A stretch of DNA of 43,102 nt from IMG/VR virus record IMGVR_UViG_3300034118_000400, positions 1 through 43,102 of that record. The stretch is one strand, 5' to 3'. This DNA is from a virus. The stretch's first letter is position 1. The number at the start of each line of letters is the position of its first letter. The translations under genes were made by a program, and so were the position numbers. This document shows, piece after piece, positions 8,533 through 15,713 of this stretch. The notes beneath the pieces are model-generated. The model saw only the letters and a program-made list of their open reading frames with translations. It did no database searches and had not been told where the DNA came from.

Positions 8533-9551
8533 TAGTAGAATTGATTTGATGTCACCGCCATCACCGACCCTGAACACTCAATGCAACAATCGCAGTCAAG
8601 TTCCATGTTATCGCATATCTGTGAAAGTGACTTGTTATACTCTATAATGAACTCATCACGTAGCTTCGAAGCCGTCATTTTATCAATGGTGGTGTAGCTG
8701 TTTAGCTTAGTAGAATATATTTGCTCTGTAAGCAGTTCCACGCCTAAGCAGTACCAATAAGGTCGGGCAAAGATGTCCTTGTTCTGACATACCATACCAT
8801 CCCATGCACACTGAACGCTGAACGTAGCTGATAGTCCGTAGGTATTGCCCGTGTAGATTAGTTCATCGCTTGTAATGCCTGTGGTCTGTGTACTGTATGC
8901 ACCTCTGATCCGTGCCTGACAGCATCCCGTACCGATTAAATCAGCAGGGGTGTCCATATCATATACGGTAAGGGCGGACGAAGTAATGCCACAAAACACC
9001 CGATTAGGAAGCGAGTTAAACGACCCCGTTAGCTTGGTGTTTACCTGCACCACATTCCATCCCGTTGTTAGCGTTACAGAGGTGGTGAATAGCGTTGCAC
9101 CTGTTAAGGTATCGAATATCGCTACGGTCTTGGATTCACCTGCATCGGACGCATCTGCATAGAATTGCAGAGTTTGGATAGAGATGTACGTAAGGGCTGA
9201 TGGTATCCACTCCGTTACGGATGGGTCAACCAACTCAATGACAAAACCACTCATGTTAGATGGTGCGGAGGCTGATGTGGATTCAATACCACGCCCCATA
9301 TTCACCGCCTGATTTAGTGTGCTGATCTTATACTTCGACCCCATTGCATCACGTACATCAACAGCGAAACGGGATTCGGCACGTGTCTGAATTATGTTCC
9401 ACAACTCGGTAAACGTAGCCGATTCCTCATCTGTCAATGACGTGAGTTGACGTAGTGAAATACCTGTAAGGTCGTTCACATATAATCCTGATGGTGGGGT
9501 GGTAGTATTTCCACAGTACCGTAACCCGATATAATCTCTTAAGCAGTTCAT
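8532..9551 (-). CDS. Structural protein after capsid gene (connector/neck candidate), 339 aa
   Basis: A beta-rich central part (about 95-235: jelly-roll-like, many Thr/Ser strands) is flanked by helical ends. The C-terminus carries a Cys cluster (DCDCCIECSG) that could bind metal. Its position between the major capsid gene and the gp10-like gene suggests a head-tail connector or a head decoration protein. I do not recognise the family. The start lies just past a 7-bp hairpin in the capsid 3' spacer. Confidence 0.55.
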   Translation of the reverse strand: MNCLRDYIGLRYCGNTTTPPSGLYVNDLTGISLRQLTSLTDEESATFTELWNIIQTRAESRFAVDVRDAMGSKYKISTLNQAVNMGRGIESTSASAPSNMSGFVIELVDPSVTEWIPSALTYISIQTLQFYADASDAGESKTVAIFDTLTGATLFTTSVTLTTGWNVVQVNTKLTGSFNSLPNRVFCGITSSALTVYDMDTPADLIGTGCCQARIRGAYSTQTTGITSDELIYTGNTYGLSATFSVQCAWDGMVCQNKDIFARPYWYCLGVELLTEQIYSTKLNSYTTIDKMTASKLRDEFIIEYNKSLSQICDNMELDCDCCIECSGSVMAVTSNQFY

Positions 9552-9561
9552 AGGATGCGAA

Positions 9562-9592
9562 TAATGGAGGTGAGCATTACACCCACCTCCAC
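9562..9592 (-). other. Hairpin in capsid-connector spacer
   Basis: The minus strand reads GGAGGTG, an 11-nt loop, then CACCTCC, a perfect 7-bp stem between the capsid stop and the next start. No U-tract follows, so it is not a standard terminator; it could be a partial attenuator, an mRNA-end stabiliser, or a way to lower downstream expression relative to capsid. Confidence 0.5.
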
Positions 9593-9608
9593 GTTAAGAG
9601 TTTAAATC

Positions 9609-10754
9609 TTAGGTATTGGTCAGGGAGTAGCGCAGTGTTCCATTGCTTCCTGCAAGTACATCAGCACCATCGTAAGCATCCGTAGGAGTTACGAAGAGAT
9701 CGTAATACTTGTAGATACGTACAAGGTAACCACGTCCAGAGATCGTGTTGACGTTCTTGTAACCTGATGTGATGAAGTTTGCAACATCTTCAGGACAGTC
9801 AGCGTAACGCACCTGCATATCCCAACGGACATTGCCGAGCGTGTTACCTTCTGACCAACACTGCATACGTGGGTCGATGATGGTAGAGAATGTGGAGTTA
9901 CCACGTGTTCCCGCCCATGCACCTACGTTCTGCAAGTATTCAAGGTAGTGTGCTGAATCTTCACTGAACATACCTACGTTGGTAGAACCCCAAGTAGTAC
10001 CTGCCAAGCCTGATGCGTAGAAACGGAATGCGGCACTATCAAGTAATGCACGATTGTCAACGCCTAATCCTGCATTTAATCCACGCATACGGTACTGCAT
10101 ATCGTACGCATCCATTAAGCCTCCGAGCGCACCCACAAAACGAGGTGTACCACAGAACTCATTAGCACGAGCGTCAACTAACATCTTCAATACCCCTGCT
10201 GTGAGGTCGTTGAGGTTGCCATCTTGCTCGATGTTTACTGCTACTGCGTTTGCTGATCCTGTTGCTTTGTGCTTTCCGAATGTTGAAGCCATTGCAGTAG
10301 TCAGGACTGATTCCTGCTTCTGATAAAGGCTGTTCATTTGAAGCAGTACGAAGTCGAGCACCTGCGCCATTAACTGCGTAGGAGGTGCGCCTACTGCTAC
10401 TGTGCGGGTTGCATCTTCGCAGTATTGACGCATTTGAGAATCAGGAATCCAAATACCAACCGATACGAAGTTATCTACGGTTGCTGATGTTTCCTTGAAG
10501 AGTGGTTGTACGTCCACAGCGCAGGTGTCAGTAGTAGAAACCTGACTGATTGTACCACGTGTGGCGTATTTGATGTTAACTGCACGTGTCTGACCGCCTG
10601 TGAAACCTTCCTGAATCGGAGTGTATGCAATAGGCTGATCGAGCAGCATTTGTGTGAAACCTACTGGTGTGACTTTCTTGCCTGAGTAATTCATACCCGC
10701 AATAGTGTCTAAGTGAAGCAATATCGCTTCGCAGAATCCTTGTTGAGATGCCAT
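9609..10754 (-). CDS. Major capsid protein (probable), 381 aa
   Basis: Length, position after the scaffold-like gene and before neck genes, and its own strong promoter and long leader fit the main shell subunit. The sequence has an extended N-terminal arm, a helical stretch around 130-165 (LMAQVLDFVLLQMNSLYQKQ, the HK97 spine-helix region) and an Ala/Gly-rich beta domain, consistent with an HK97-type fold. No protease or fused scaffold domain is seen; a separate scaffold-like gene lies upstream. The HK97 fold is inferred, not proven by motif. Confidence 0.75.
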   Translation of the reverse strand: MASQQGFCEAILLHLDTIAGMNYSGKKVTPVGFTQMLLDQPIAYTPIQEGFTGGQTRAVNIKYATRGTISQVSTTDTCAVDVQPLFKETSATVDNFVSVGIWIPDSQMRQYCEDATRTVAVGAPPTQLMAQVLDFVLLQMNSLYQKQESVLTTAMASTFGKHKATGSANAVAVNIEQDGNLNDLTAGVLKMLVDARANEFCGTPRFVGALGGLMDAYDMQYRMRGLNAGLGVDNRALLDSAAFRFYASGLAGTTWGSTNVGMFSEDSAHYLEYLQNVGAWAGTRGNSTFSTIIDPRMQCWSEGNTLGNVRWDMQVRYADCPEDVANFITSGYKNVNTISGRGYLVRIYKYYDLFVTPTDAYDGADVLAGSNGTLRYSLTNT

Positions 10755-10870
10755 GATTAAGAGATGATTTAGAAATTAGATTCATCTAGTGTGGGTAAAG
10801 TACCCCTAATCTGTGGCTTTCGCCCAATGCCTGTGCTGATATTACAGCCTGTACTCTGCCTTGAGTGATG
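10755..10870 (-). promoter_or_regulatory. Structured 5' leader of the capsid gene
   Basis: About 116 nt separate the capsid promoter from its ATG. On the minus strand several hairpins can be drawn: ACTC/GAGT, GCTG/CAGC, GGC-GAAA-GCC with a GNRA tetraloop, and GGGTA/TACCC. This could stabilise an abundant mRNA or regulate translation. The rest of the 302-bp gap between 10755 and 11056 holds the capsid promoter and the divergent plus-strand promoter region; no further gene is seen. Confidence 0.45.
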
Positions 10871-10899
10871 CAAATATAATAAGATTTTGTGAAAAACAA
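10871..10899 (-). promoter_or_regulatory. Bacteroidota-type promoter for the capsid gene
   Basis: Minus-strand TTG (10899-10897), 18-nt spacer, then TATATTTG (10878-10871), matching the Bacteroidota -33/-7 consensus TTG / TAnnTTTG. It reads into the capsid leader and is needed because a terminator and oppositely oriented genes separate the capsid from the scaffold operon. Confidence 0.65.
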
Positions 10900-10997
10900 G
10901 GAAAATGTGTTAAATTTAACATTTTGAGCCACTTGTAGATTTTGCCTTTCATAATCAATAACTTACGAATATATTACACAAATATGTAACTATATAC

Positions 10998-11027
10998 TTG
11001 TATAATCATATAACTGCTGTATATTTG
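10998..11027 (+). promoter_or_regulatory. Promoter of the plus-strand cassette
   Basis: TTG (10998-11000), 19-nt spacer and TATATTTG (11020-11027), a close match to the Bacteroidota consensus. Transcription would start near 11034 in the sequence AGTCAAACAAACAAA, giving a leader of about 23 nt before the ATG at 11057. Confidence 0.75.
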
Positions 11028-11045
11028 CAGAGTCAAACAAACAAA
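11024..11045 (+). repeat. Leader repeat, copy 1
   Basis: A 22-nt element, TTTGCAGAGTCAAACAAACA plus AA, occurs exactly before both plus-strand genes (11024-11045 and 11338-11359) and on the minus strand before the 51-aa early gene (40143-40164 region). Its A-rich, unstructured character suggests a translation-enhancing leader shared by early genes. Confidence 0.75.
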
Positions 11046-11056
11046 AACATAAGGAC

Positions 11057-11302
11057 ATGAACTACAATCTTAAAGTAACAGAAACAAACAACAAGGCAGC
11101 TAAATACTTTTACGAAATCCAAGATGAAGCTGGAAACACGTTAGTAGACAGAAAAAGCAACCGCGAATATGTTGCCGCAACGATAGACGGAAGATTCTTT
11201 TTTGGTAGAATTGATCTGATAGGTAAAGGGGATCATGGTAGACAGATTAAATGGCAACAGAAAGAAAGCCGAGAAATAACACCCATAGCTTACAAAAAAT
11301 AA
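11057..11302 (+). CDS. Hypothetical plus-strand early protein, 81 aa
   Basis: One of only two plus-strand genes. A small alpha-beta protein containing NREYVAATIDGRFFFGRIDL and a basic C-terminus; not recognised. Its start is 30 nt downstream of TATATTTG and preceded by AAGGAC, exactly as in the inverted copy in front of the 51-aa minus-strand early gene. This implies early expression and perhaps host takeover, a moron-like insertion next to the capsid gene. Confidence 0.75.
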   Translation: MNYNLKVTETNNKAAKYFYEIQDEAGNTLVDRKSNREYVAATIDGRFFFGRIDLIGKGDHGRQIKWQQKESREITPIAYKK

Positions 11303-11337
11303 CCACAACGGGGCGCAGCATCCTACACTGCATTTAT

Positions 11338-11359
11338 TTTGCAGAGTCAAACAAACAAA
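11338..11359 (+). repeat. Leader repeat, copy 2
   Basis: Second exact copy of the 22-nt leader element, 11 nt before the ATG of the second plus-strand gene. Only a weak promoter-like TATTTTG is fused to it and no -33 TTG is visible, so it may act mainly as a translation leader after read-through. Confidence 0.7.
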
Positions 11360-11370
11360 GAAACAAAGAA

Positions 11371-11547
11371 ATGAAACAATACTTCAAAAACGGATACGCC
11401 TATTTTTACGATACAAATATTCGCCTATGGACGTTGTACCCTGTGGATGCTAACAAAAACCGAATTGAATGGGATGGCAATGATAATCCGATTGAAGCCG
11501 AATATTTCACCAATAAAAAAGAACTTGAAAAACGTATAGCACAATAA
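11371..11547 (+). CDS. Hypothetical plus-strand protein, 58 aa
   Basis: The start is set at the ATG following the leader repeat and an A-rich stretch; an upstream in-frame extension to 11251 would run through the repeat and the 3' end of the previous gene and is unlikely. The product is small, rich in Tyr, Asn and Trp, and not recognised. It is probably cotranscribed with the 81-aa gene. Confidence 0.7.
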   Translation: MKQYFKNGYAYFYDTNIRLWTLYPVDANKNRIEWDGNDNPIEAEYFTNKKELEKRIAQ

Positions 11548-11712
11548 TGTAATACCTTCCTATGTCCAATATTTTACATTATGATTTAATGGGGTTTTTA
11601 TTACCTTTAACCCATGATCGACATTCTATGGAATATCTGCAAGGCTTCGGTTACGGATTCACGGGCGTTGATGTGGTTACGTAGGGCGGGTATTGATTGC
11701 AGGAGGGTTGTA
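11548..11712. other. Convergent intergenic region
   Basis: Between the plus-strand cassette and the minus-strand methyltransferase. It contains an imperfect plus-strand hairpin (ATGGGGTT...AACCCAT, about 11589-11615) without a clear U-tract, and a minus-strand 41-codon frame (11607-11732) that begins inside the methyltransferase terminator and could be chance. No confident gene is seen. Confidence 0.5.
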
Positions 11713-11750
11713 CCAAAACAAAGCCCCCGCATGAATAGCTCACACGGGGG
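11713..11750 (-). terminator. Terminator after FkbM-type methyltransferase
   Basis: The minus strand reads CCCCCG, a 15-nt loop, CGGGGG, then GCTTTGTTTTGG. A stable GC stem with a U-rich tail, 25 bp past the methyltransferase stop, ends the accessory glycosyltransferase unit and insulates it from the plus-strand cassette. Confidence 0.75.
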
Positions 11751-11774
11751 TAACCAACCGTAAATACAATGCTT

Positions 11775-12356
11775 TTACTGCTTCGCCAACACCACATTCT
11801 CCCCGTTTTCATACACACACTGAAAACCGTTTGCAATGGCAAAGATTTCATCCTTTCGGTTGTCGTGTTCCACTACCCAAACTTTAACCTTCGGCATTAA
11901 CGGGAATACCTTTAGAAATAACTCCGCACTCTGTCCTTCGATGTCAAGGGATACCATATCAAAATCAGTCCCGTAATGGGATAGGATGGTATTGATATGC
12001 ACGGGCATCACCGTAAGTGCTTGGAAAGGTGTTTGTGCTTTCCATTTCTCTACGTGCGATGGGTCAGTGGTTGCAGTGGCTTGGTCGTTATCGTAGAATG
12101 TAGTCATTCCAAAAACAGGCTCATGCGTTATACAGGCAAGGCATAGATGCACATTCTTTCCTTCTAGGTTACGCTGGCAGGCGGTGAACATCTTTGGTGA
12201 TGCTTCCACGTACACGCCCTCCCATCCACGTTCTAAAAGTGCGTATGTGTTGCTGAATGTAATGCCGTCAAATGCTCCTAAGTCTAGGAACTTTCCCGTA
12301 ACGCCTTCTAGATGTTGCAGGATGTAGTGCTGTTCATCGTTTTGTGAGTATTTCAT
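11775..12356 (-). CDS. FkbM-family SAM-dependent methyltransferase
   Basis: 193 residues. The SAM-binding motif is GKFLDLGAFDGITFSNTYAL (about 21-40), followed by an acidic strand end (VYVEASP, about 49-55) and VSLDIEGQSAELF near 135-147, the typical FkbM pattern. FkbM enzymes O-methylate sugars or polyketides. It is coupled by an ATGA overlap to a 91-aa protein and follows a GT2 glycosyltransferase in the same short unit, suggesting addition and methylation of a sugar on virion proteins or host glycans. Confidence 0.85.
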   Translation of the reverse strand: MKYSQNDEQHYILQHLEGVTGKFLDLGAFDGITFSNTYALLERGWEGVYVEASPKMFTACQRNLEGKNVHLCLACITHEPVFGMTTFYDNDQATATTDPSHVEKWKAQTPFQALTVMPVHINTILSHYGTDFDMVSLDIEGQSAELFLKVFPLMPKVKVWVVEHDNRKDEIFAIANGFQCVYENGENVVLAKQ

Positions 12357-12628
12357 TGCTCCGTGCTTGGTTCTTTTTTGAAATTTACATCATATCCTAT
12401 GTGTTCTGCAATGTCACGTGACATATCTGAACTTGCCGTATATCCCAAAGAATTATACAACCATCCATTATCTGCCATATAGTACCCTGCGGGCTTACTT
12501 ACGATGGTAATTATTGTTCCGTTCTTACATCGATACTTTGCGCCAAACCCGTTATGTTCTACAAAACGGAGGTGGTCTACATTTTCACCGCTTAATAGCA
12601 GTGTAAGTGGATTCACTGGTTCTTCCAT
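12353..12628 (-). CDS. Hypothetical protein in glycosylation unit, 91 aa
   Basis: Starts at the ATG one base after the glycosyltransferase stop; a start at 12664 (103 aa) is possible but would overlap the previous gene. A beta-rich small protein (GFGAKYRCKNGTIITIVSKP) with a charged tail; not recognised. It sits between a GT2 enzyme and an FkbM methyltransferase with tight coupling, so it probably works with them. Confidence 0.6.
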   Translation of the reverse strand: MEEPVNPLTLLLSGENVDHLRFVEHNGFGAKYRCKNGTIITIVSKPAGYYMADNGWLYNSLGYTASSDMSRDIAEHIGYDVNFKKEPSTEQ

Positions 12629-12629
12629 G

Positions 12630-13220
12630 TTATTCAGGATTAGCTTCTGATACTTTTGAATCATATACGTAGGTCATCATTTCGTGATTGATATGATGTG
12701 CGTACTTTGCTTTCTTATTGGCTTGTTCAGCCCATGCCCAATCTTCACCGTAGTTGCTGTCGGGGAATGTGCAATGCTGAACTACTTCACGCCTCCAAAA
12801 GCAAACGTGCCAAGGGGGTCGGATGGTAATGCCGTCCTTTACTAATTCGTCATTAGTCGGGTGTCCGTGTTTAAATTGCAGTGCGTATTCTTCACCGTTT
12901 AGGATGACTTTTTGATTGAAGGTGAAAACATCGGATAAGTCATCATAATTACTCATGTAATGCTCTACAAAGTACCATAAATAGTTTTCATCAGGCTTGT
13001 CATCGTCATCCAAAAATGTAACATATTCACCTTGTGCAAGGTTCAGTAATGCCTGTCTTTTCGCTCCAATGCTTCGCTTTTTGTTGTCGCATAACATCAG
13101 AATTTCATAATGCTTTTTCGGATAACCGACCTCTATCTGCCTCTCTAATTCACGGATTAGCGGTATTAGATGCGATTCAAGTCGGGACGGGATTGACGGG
13201 ATAAGGATGGATAGGATCAT
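12630..13220 (-). CDS. GT2-type glycosyltransferase
   Basis: The start chosen is ATG at 13220 (196 aa), because a longer frame from 13292 would run through a terminator hairpin and promoter. MILSILIPSIPSR opens a GT-A fold; SIGAKRQALLNLAQGEYVTF precedes the metal-binding DDDD (about 71-74), and NYGEDWAWAEQA carries the catalytic ED motif. It likely transfers a sugar from a nucleotide donor. It is the first gene of an accessory unit between scaffold and capsid genes, with an FkbM methyltransferase downstream. Confidence 0.8.
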   Translation of the reverse strand: MILSILIPSIPSRLESHLIPLIRELERQIEVGYPKKHYEILMLCDNKKRSIGAKRQALLNLAQGEYVTFLDDDDKPDENYLWYFVEHYMSNYDDLSDVFTFNQKVILNGEEYALQFKHGHPTNDELVKDGITIRPPWHVCFWRREVVQHCTFPDSNYGEDWAWAEQANKKAKYAHHINHEMMTYVYDSKVSEANPE

Positions 13221-13238
13221 AATTTTGTATGTGAAGTG

Positions 13239-13269
13239 CAAACATAATAAAACCCCCTCACATAAGCAA
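13239..13269 (-). promoter_or_regulatory. Promoter of the glycosyltransferase unit
   Basis: Minus-strand TTG (13269-13267), 20-nt spacer, TATGTTTG (13246-13239), a match to TTG / TAnnTTTG. Its -33 element lies inside the 3' arm region of the scaffold terminator, so terminator and promoter overlap. The expected start leaves a leader of about 12 nt before the ATG at 13220. Confidence 0.55.
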
Positions 13270-13275
13270 GGGGGC
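13245..13275 (-). terminator. Terminator after the scaffold-like gene
   Basis: The minus strand reads CCCCCT, a 10-nt loop, AGGGGG, TTTTATTA: a 6-bp GC stem with a U-tract, about 32 bp past the scaffold-like stop. It separates the head operon from the glycosyltransferase unit. Confidence 0.8.
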
Positions 13276-13306
13276 TTCTCACATACTAACACTTCAATCC
13301 CTGTCT

Positions 13307-14173
13307 TTATTGTGAACCTGCACGTAAATCTTCGATAGCGGTCTTTACCTGATTTTTAGCCGCAGGCACTGTGATCTTTGTCGGTACCGGTGTCGGGGTT
13401 GGTGTCGGGCTTGGTGATGGCGGTGTACCTTTCACTTTAATTAGCTTATTCTCTGCCACCACTGAATCCGCAAAACTGTCAAACTCAACGGGCTTGTTGT
13501 CGATGGTGAAGGGCAGTGCGTCATCTGTGGAGGATACAAGGGTTACTTTGCCATCTACAAACTTCATCTTTCCGCCCTTTTCAGCAAGTTTGCGCTCGAA
13601 TAGTGTCCGTGCTGATGTTGCCTGTACGTCAACGGGGATGGTATCCATAGCGTAATCGTATTGGGTGAATTTGCTGTTTACAAGGTGGTCACCAAACTTG
13701 CCCCTCCATTCATTGTCGATCCGTGCTGTTTCGGCTTTTAGCTGATCTTTAGCGGAGGCGATTTCTGCATTGAGTTTATTGATCTGCTCAACAAGGGTCT
13801 TCTTTTCACCGCCCACAGCAGTAGCCGCATCTTCCTTCGCTTTGGCAAGTGCTTTAGTAAATAGCTTAATCCGCTCAAAAGAGTTGGTTTCTGTTTTCAG
13901 TACCCCCTTCACGTCATCGGGCAGAGCGTATTCATCGGTCATGTCGTTGATGATGGAATCCACAGAGCCGAGATGTACCCCTGCAAAGTGCTTTTTCAGT
14001 TCACCGTTGATCTTGGCTTCGTTAACTGTGAGTAGCGAATTAAGCACAGCGGGTTTAAAATCATCGGGCAGTGTAATCTGTGACAATGCGGGGTTAGCCA
14101 ATAAGTCCTTTAGTGGTGTCGTGTCGTATCCCGTGCGCTCGGCAAGGGCGTGAATCAATTCTCCTGCGTTCAT
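13307..14173 (-). CDS. Scaffold-like protein, 288 aa
   Basis: An acidic, helical protein with a coiled coil at about 105-155 and a Pro/Thr-rich linker (PSPSPTPTPTPVP) near 250, followed by a short basic helical tail. Coiled-coil body plus charged C-terminal tail is typical of phage scaffolding proteins that guide capsid assembly and leave before packaging. It precedes the capsid gene, but with an accessory insertion of about 2.5 kb in between. A minor virion role is possible. Confidence 0.65.
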   Translation of the reverse strand: MNAGELIHALAERTGYDTTPLKDLLANPALSQITLPDDFKPAVLNSLLTVNEAKINGELKKHFAGVHLGSVDSIINDMTDEYALPDDVKGVLKTETNSFERIKLFTKALAKAKEDAATAVGGEKKTLVEQINKLNAEIASAKDQLKAETARIDNEWRGKFGDHLVNSKFTQYDYAMDTIPVDVQATSARTLFERKLAEKGGKMKFVDGKVTLVSSTDDALPFTIDNKPVEFDSFADSVVAENKLIKVKGTPPSPSPTPTPTPVPTKITVPAAKNQVKTAIEDLRAGSQ

Positions 14174-14191
14174 GTGGTTTTGTTTTTGGTG

Positions 14192-14752
14192 TTACTCTTT
14201 AGATTTAATGACTTTTACCTTTGGTGCTTTTGGTGTTTCTCCCTGTGGAAGAATTACGCATTTAGCTGATATGCCTCTTTTAACTAGCATATCCTCAACC
14301 TCCTGTTGATTGGTTTCGGGTGAATCGAACCAGTGTTGACCTTCACGCCATACACTGATAAATTTTTGTTGTTCCATTGGTCTGTATACGTCTTTTATTT
14401 TTAACTGTCCGATTTGTTTCCTTAATTCGTTTTTAGCTATATCATTTAAATAGCTATACTTTTTATCGTTATCATCTTTTTCTCTTTTTAGTTCCCGTTG
14501 TAGCTCGTGAATAGCTCTTGATTGTATAACATTTCTTTCACGAACTTTCTCTATTTCATCTTCTAAATCAGAGATAAAATCACGTAACGATTCTTCTCGG
14601 TCATCATCTGAATCATCTTCTGGATCATCTTCTGGATCATCTTCGCAATTTGGCTTTTTTGACTTGTTTTTTAATATTACAATTATTGCATAAATCGTCA
14701 CGACTATTATTCCTATGCCAAAGCCTAGTGTCAGTTCTTGCATCCAATTCAT
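14192..14752 (-). CDS. Membrane-anchored acidic coiled-coil protein, 186 aa
   Basis: One N-terminal membrane helix (about 8-28), a short basic stop-transfer (KNKSKKP), then a repeated acidic stretch (EDDPEDDPEDDSDDD, about 37-51), a long coiled coil to about 120 and a basic C-terminus. At DNA level the acidic run is an imperfect 12-bp repeat. The codons are more AT-rich than the neighbours. It lies between MuF and scaffold genes, an odd place for a membrane protein; a spanin-like or envelope-interacting role is possible. Confidence 0.65.
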   Translation of the reverse strand: MNWMQELTLGFGIGIIVVTIYAIIVILKNKSKKPNCEDDPEDDPEDDSDDDREESLRDFISDLEDEIEKVRERNVIQSRAIHELQRELKREKDDNDKKYSYLNDIAKNELRKQIGQLKIKDVYRPMEQQKFISVWREGQHWFDSPETNQQEVEDMLVKRGISAKCVILPQGETPKAPKVKVIKSKE

Positions 14753-14789
14753 TATTTTCAGTTTTTAGTTGTATGTGCAAATATATGAA

Positions 14790-15713
14790 TTATTCTACTC
14801 CGAACTGTTGCCGTAATTCTTTAGGGACTACGGCTGTGGCTACCCCGTAAATCTGATGGTTACACTGAAAGCCTCCTGCATTCACGTAGAAGTTAGCTAC
14901 GTTTGTACCCTTCATCATTCCCGATGGTAACCCCGTTTTCTTATTTATGTGTATCTGTTCCCCGCATATTCTACCCGCTAATAGTTCAGGAATCTGTGAG
15001 GTGTGAAAATACTTCATGCACCCATTCTTAGCCTCAATCATCTTCACGCAAAATTCACGGGAAGTTTCCTTTAGCGACCCCGAATAACGCCAAAACACGA
15101 AGCCGAGATCATCGCTAATGACCTTGTTATAGTTTCGGCTGTATTGGTTCAGGGCATCGGTGGTTATCTGTTTAGCGTACTTTACTAGCCTCCCCTCCGT
15201 TTCGCCTTCATTCATTAGATAGGCTCTGATTTCTTCGGTGAACTGCGACACCTTGCCTCCTGTGGTGATGTTCTTGGTTAGAATATCCCTGACAGGGTTA
15301 ATCACATTCACTTCAATTCCTGCCCGTCCTAAACTTTCGATCGTGATATCGATGCTCTGTTTTTGCAGTTCAGCAAGTACAGCAGGAACGGTGAAATCCT
15401 TTACCGTTGTGGCAAAGTAGGAGTTTTGTAGCTTGGTGATATCATCGTAGGTGCTGACTAACTTCTTTAACTCCCGTTCGTACTTCCCGTCTATCATCAC
15501 CTCTAGTAGCCGTTGTTTGATCTTGGCTATTAGTCGGATATTGGATGCGGATACTTTAATCGTGCCGTCCTTGTATTTCTCCAGTTGGGCGGTTAATTCC
15601 AATACCTCCGCATACGCTTGTTTCTGAACAGCGGGCATAGAGGCGGTGAACCCATTGATTCGTTTCTCAATGAGTGATTCTAATTCCTCTATGATCTTAT
15701 CGCCTTGTGGCAT
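14790..15713 (-). CDS. MuF-like minor head protein
   Basis: 307 residues. The N-terminal half is helical; the C-terminal domain has the Mu gpF pattern: SREFCVKMIEAKNGCMKYFH, an intervening strand, then GGFQCNHQIYGVAT, with conserved Cys, Asn/Arg and His. These minor head proteins sit next to the portal and are needed for head morphogenesis and genome delivery. It shares one base with the portal gene, the standard portal-MuF order. Confidence 0.8.
   Translation of the reverse strand: MPQGDKIIEELESLIEKRINGFTASMPAVQKQAYAEVLELTAQLEKYKDGTIKVSASNIRLIAKIKQRLLEVMIDGKYERELKKLVSTYDDITKLQNSYFATTVKDFTVPAVLAELQKQSIDITIESLGRAGIEVNVINPVRDILTKNITTGGKVSQFTEEIRAYLMNEGETEGRLVKYAKQITTDALNQYSRNYNKVISDDLGFVFWRYSGSLKETSREFCVKMIEAKNGCMKYFHTSQIPELLAGRICGEQIHINKKTGLPSGMMKGTNVANFYVNAGGFQCNHQIYGVATAVVPKELRQQFGVE

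Larger units (their letters stand above)
10946..11059 (+). repeat. Promoter-containing inverted repeat, copy 1
   Basis: These 114 bp recur in inverted orientation at 40129-40242 with about seven mismatches. Each copy spans an AT-rich upstream stretch, the promoter, the untranslated leader and the ATG. The longest identical block includes CTATATACTTGTATAATCAT. An inverted repeat TATAC-TT-GTATA (10993-11004) overlaps the -33 element and may be an operator. Confidence 0.85.

Noticed and set aside
11607-11732. 41-codon minus-strand ORF after the FkbM terminator
   Set aside because: The C-terminal half looks vaguely protein-like, but it starts inside the terminator hairpin and has no leader or neighbour coupling.
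11651-11851. Minus-strand 66-aa ORF overlapping the methyltransferase end
   Set aside because: It crosses the terminator and lies out of frame inside the FkbM gene; no protein-like features.
13220-13292. Glycosyltransferase starting at 13292
   Set aside because: The extra 24 codons run through a terminator hairpin and a promoter box and are not GT2-like; MILSILIPS at 13220 is the natural beginning of the fold.
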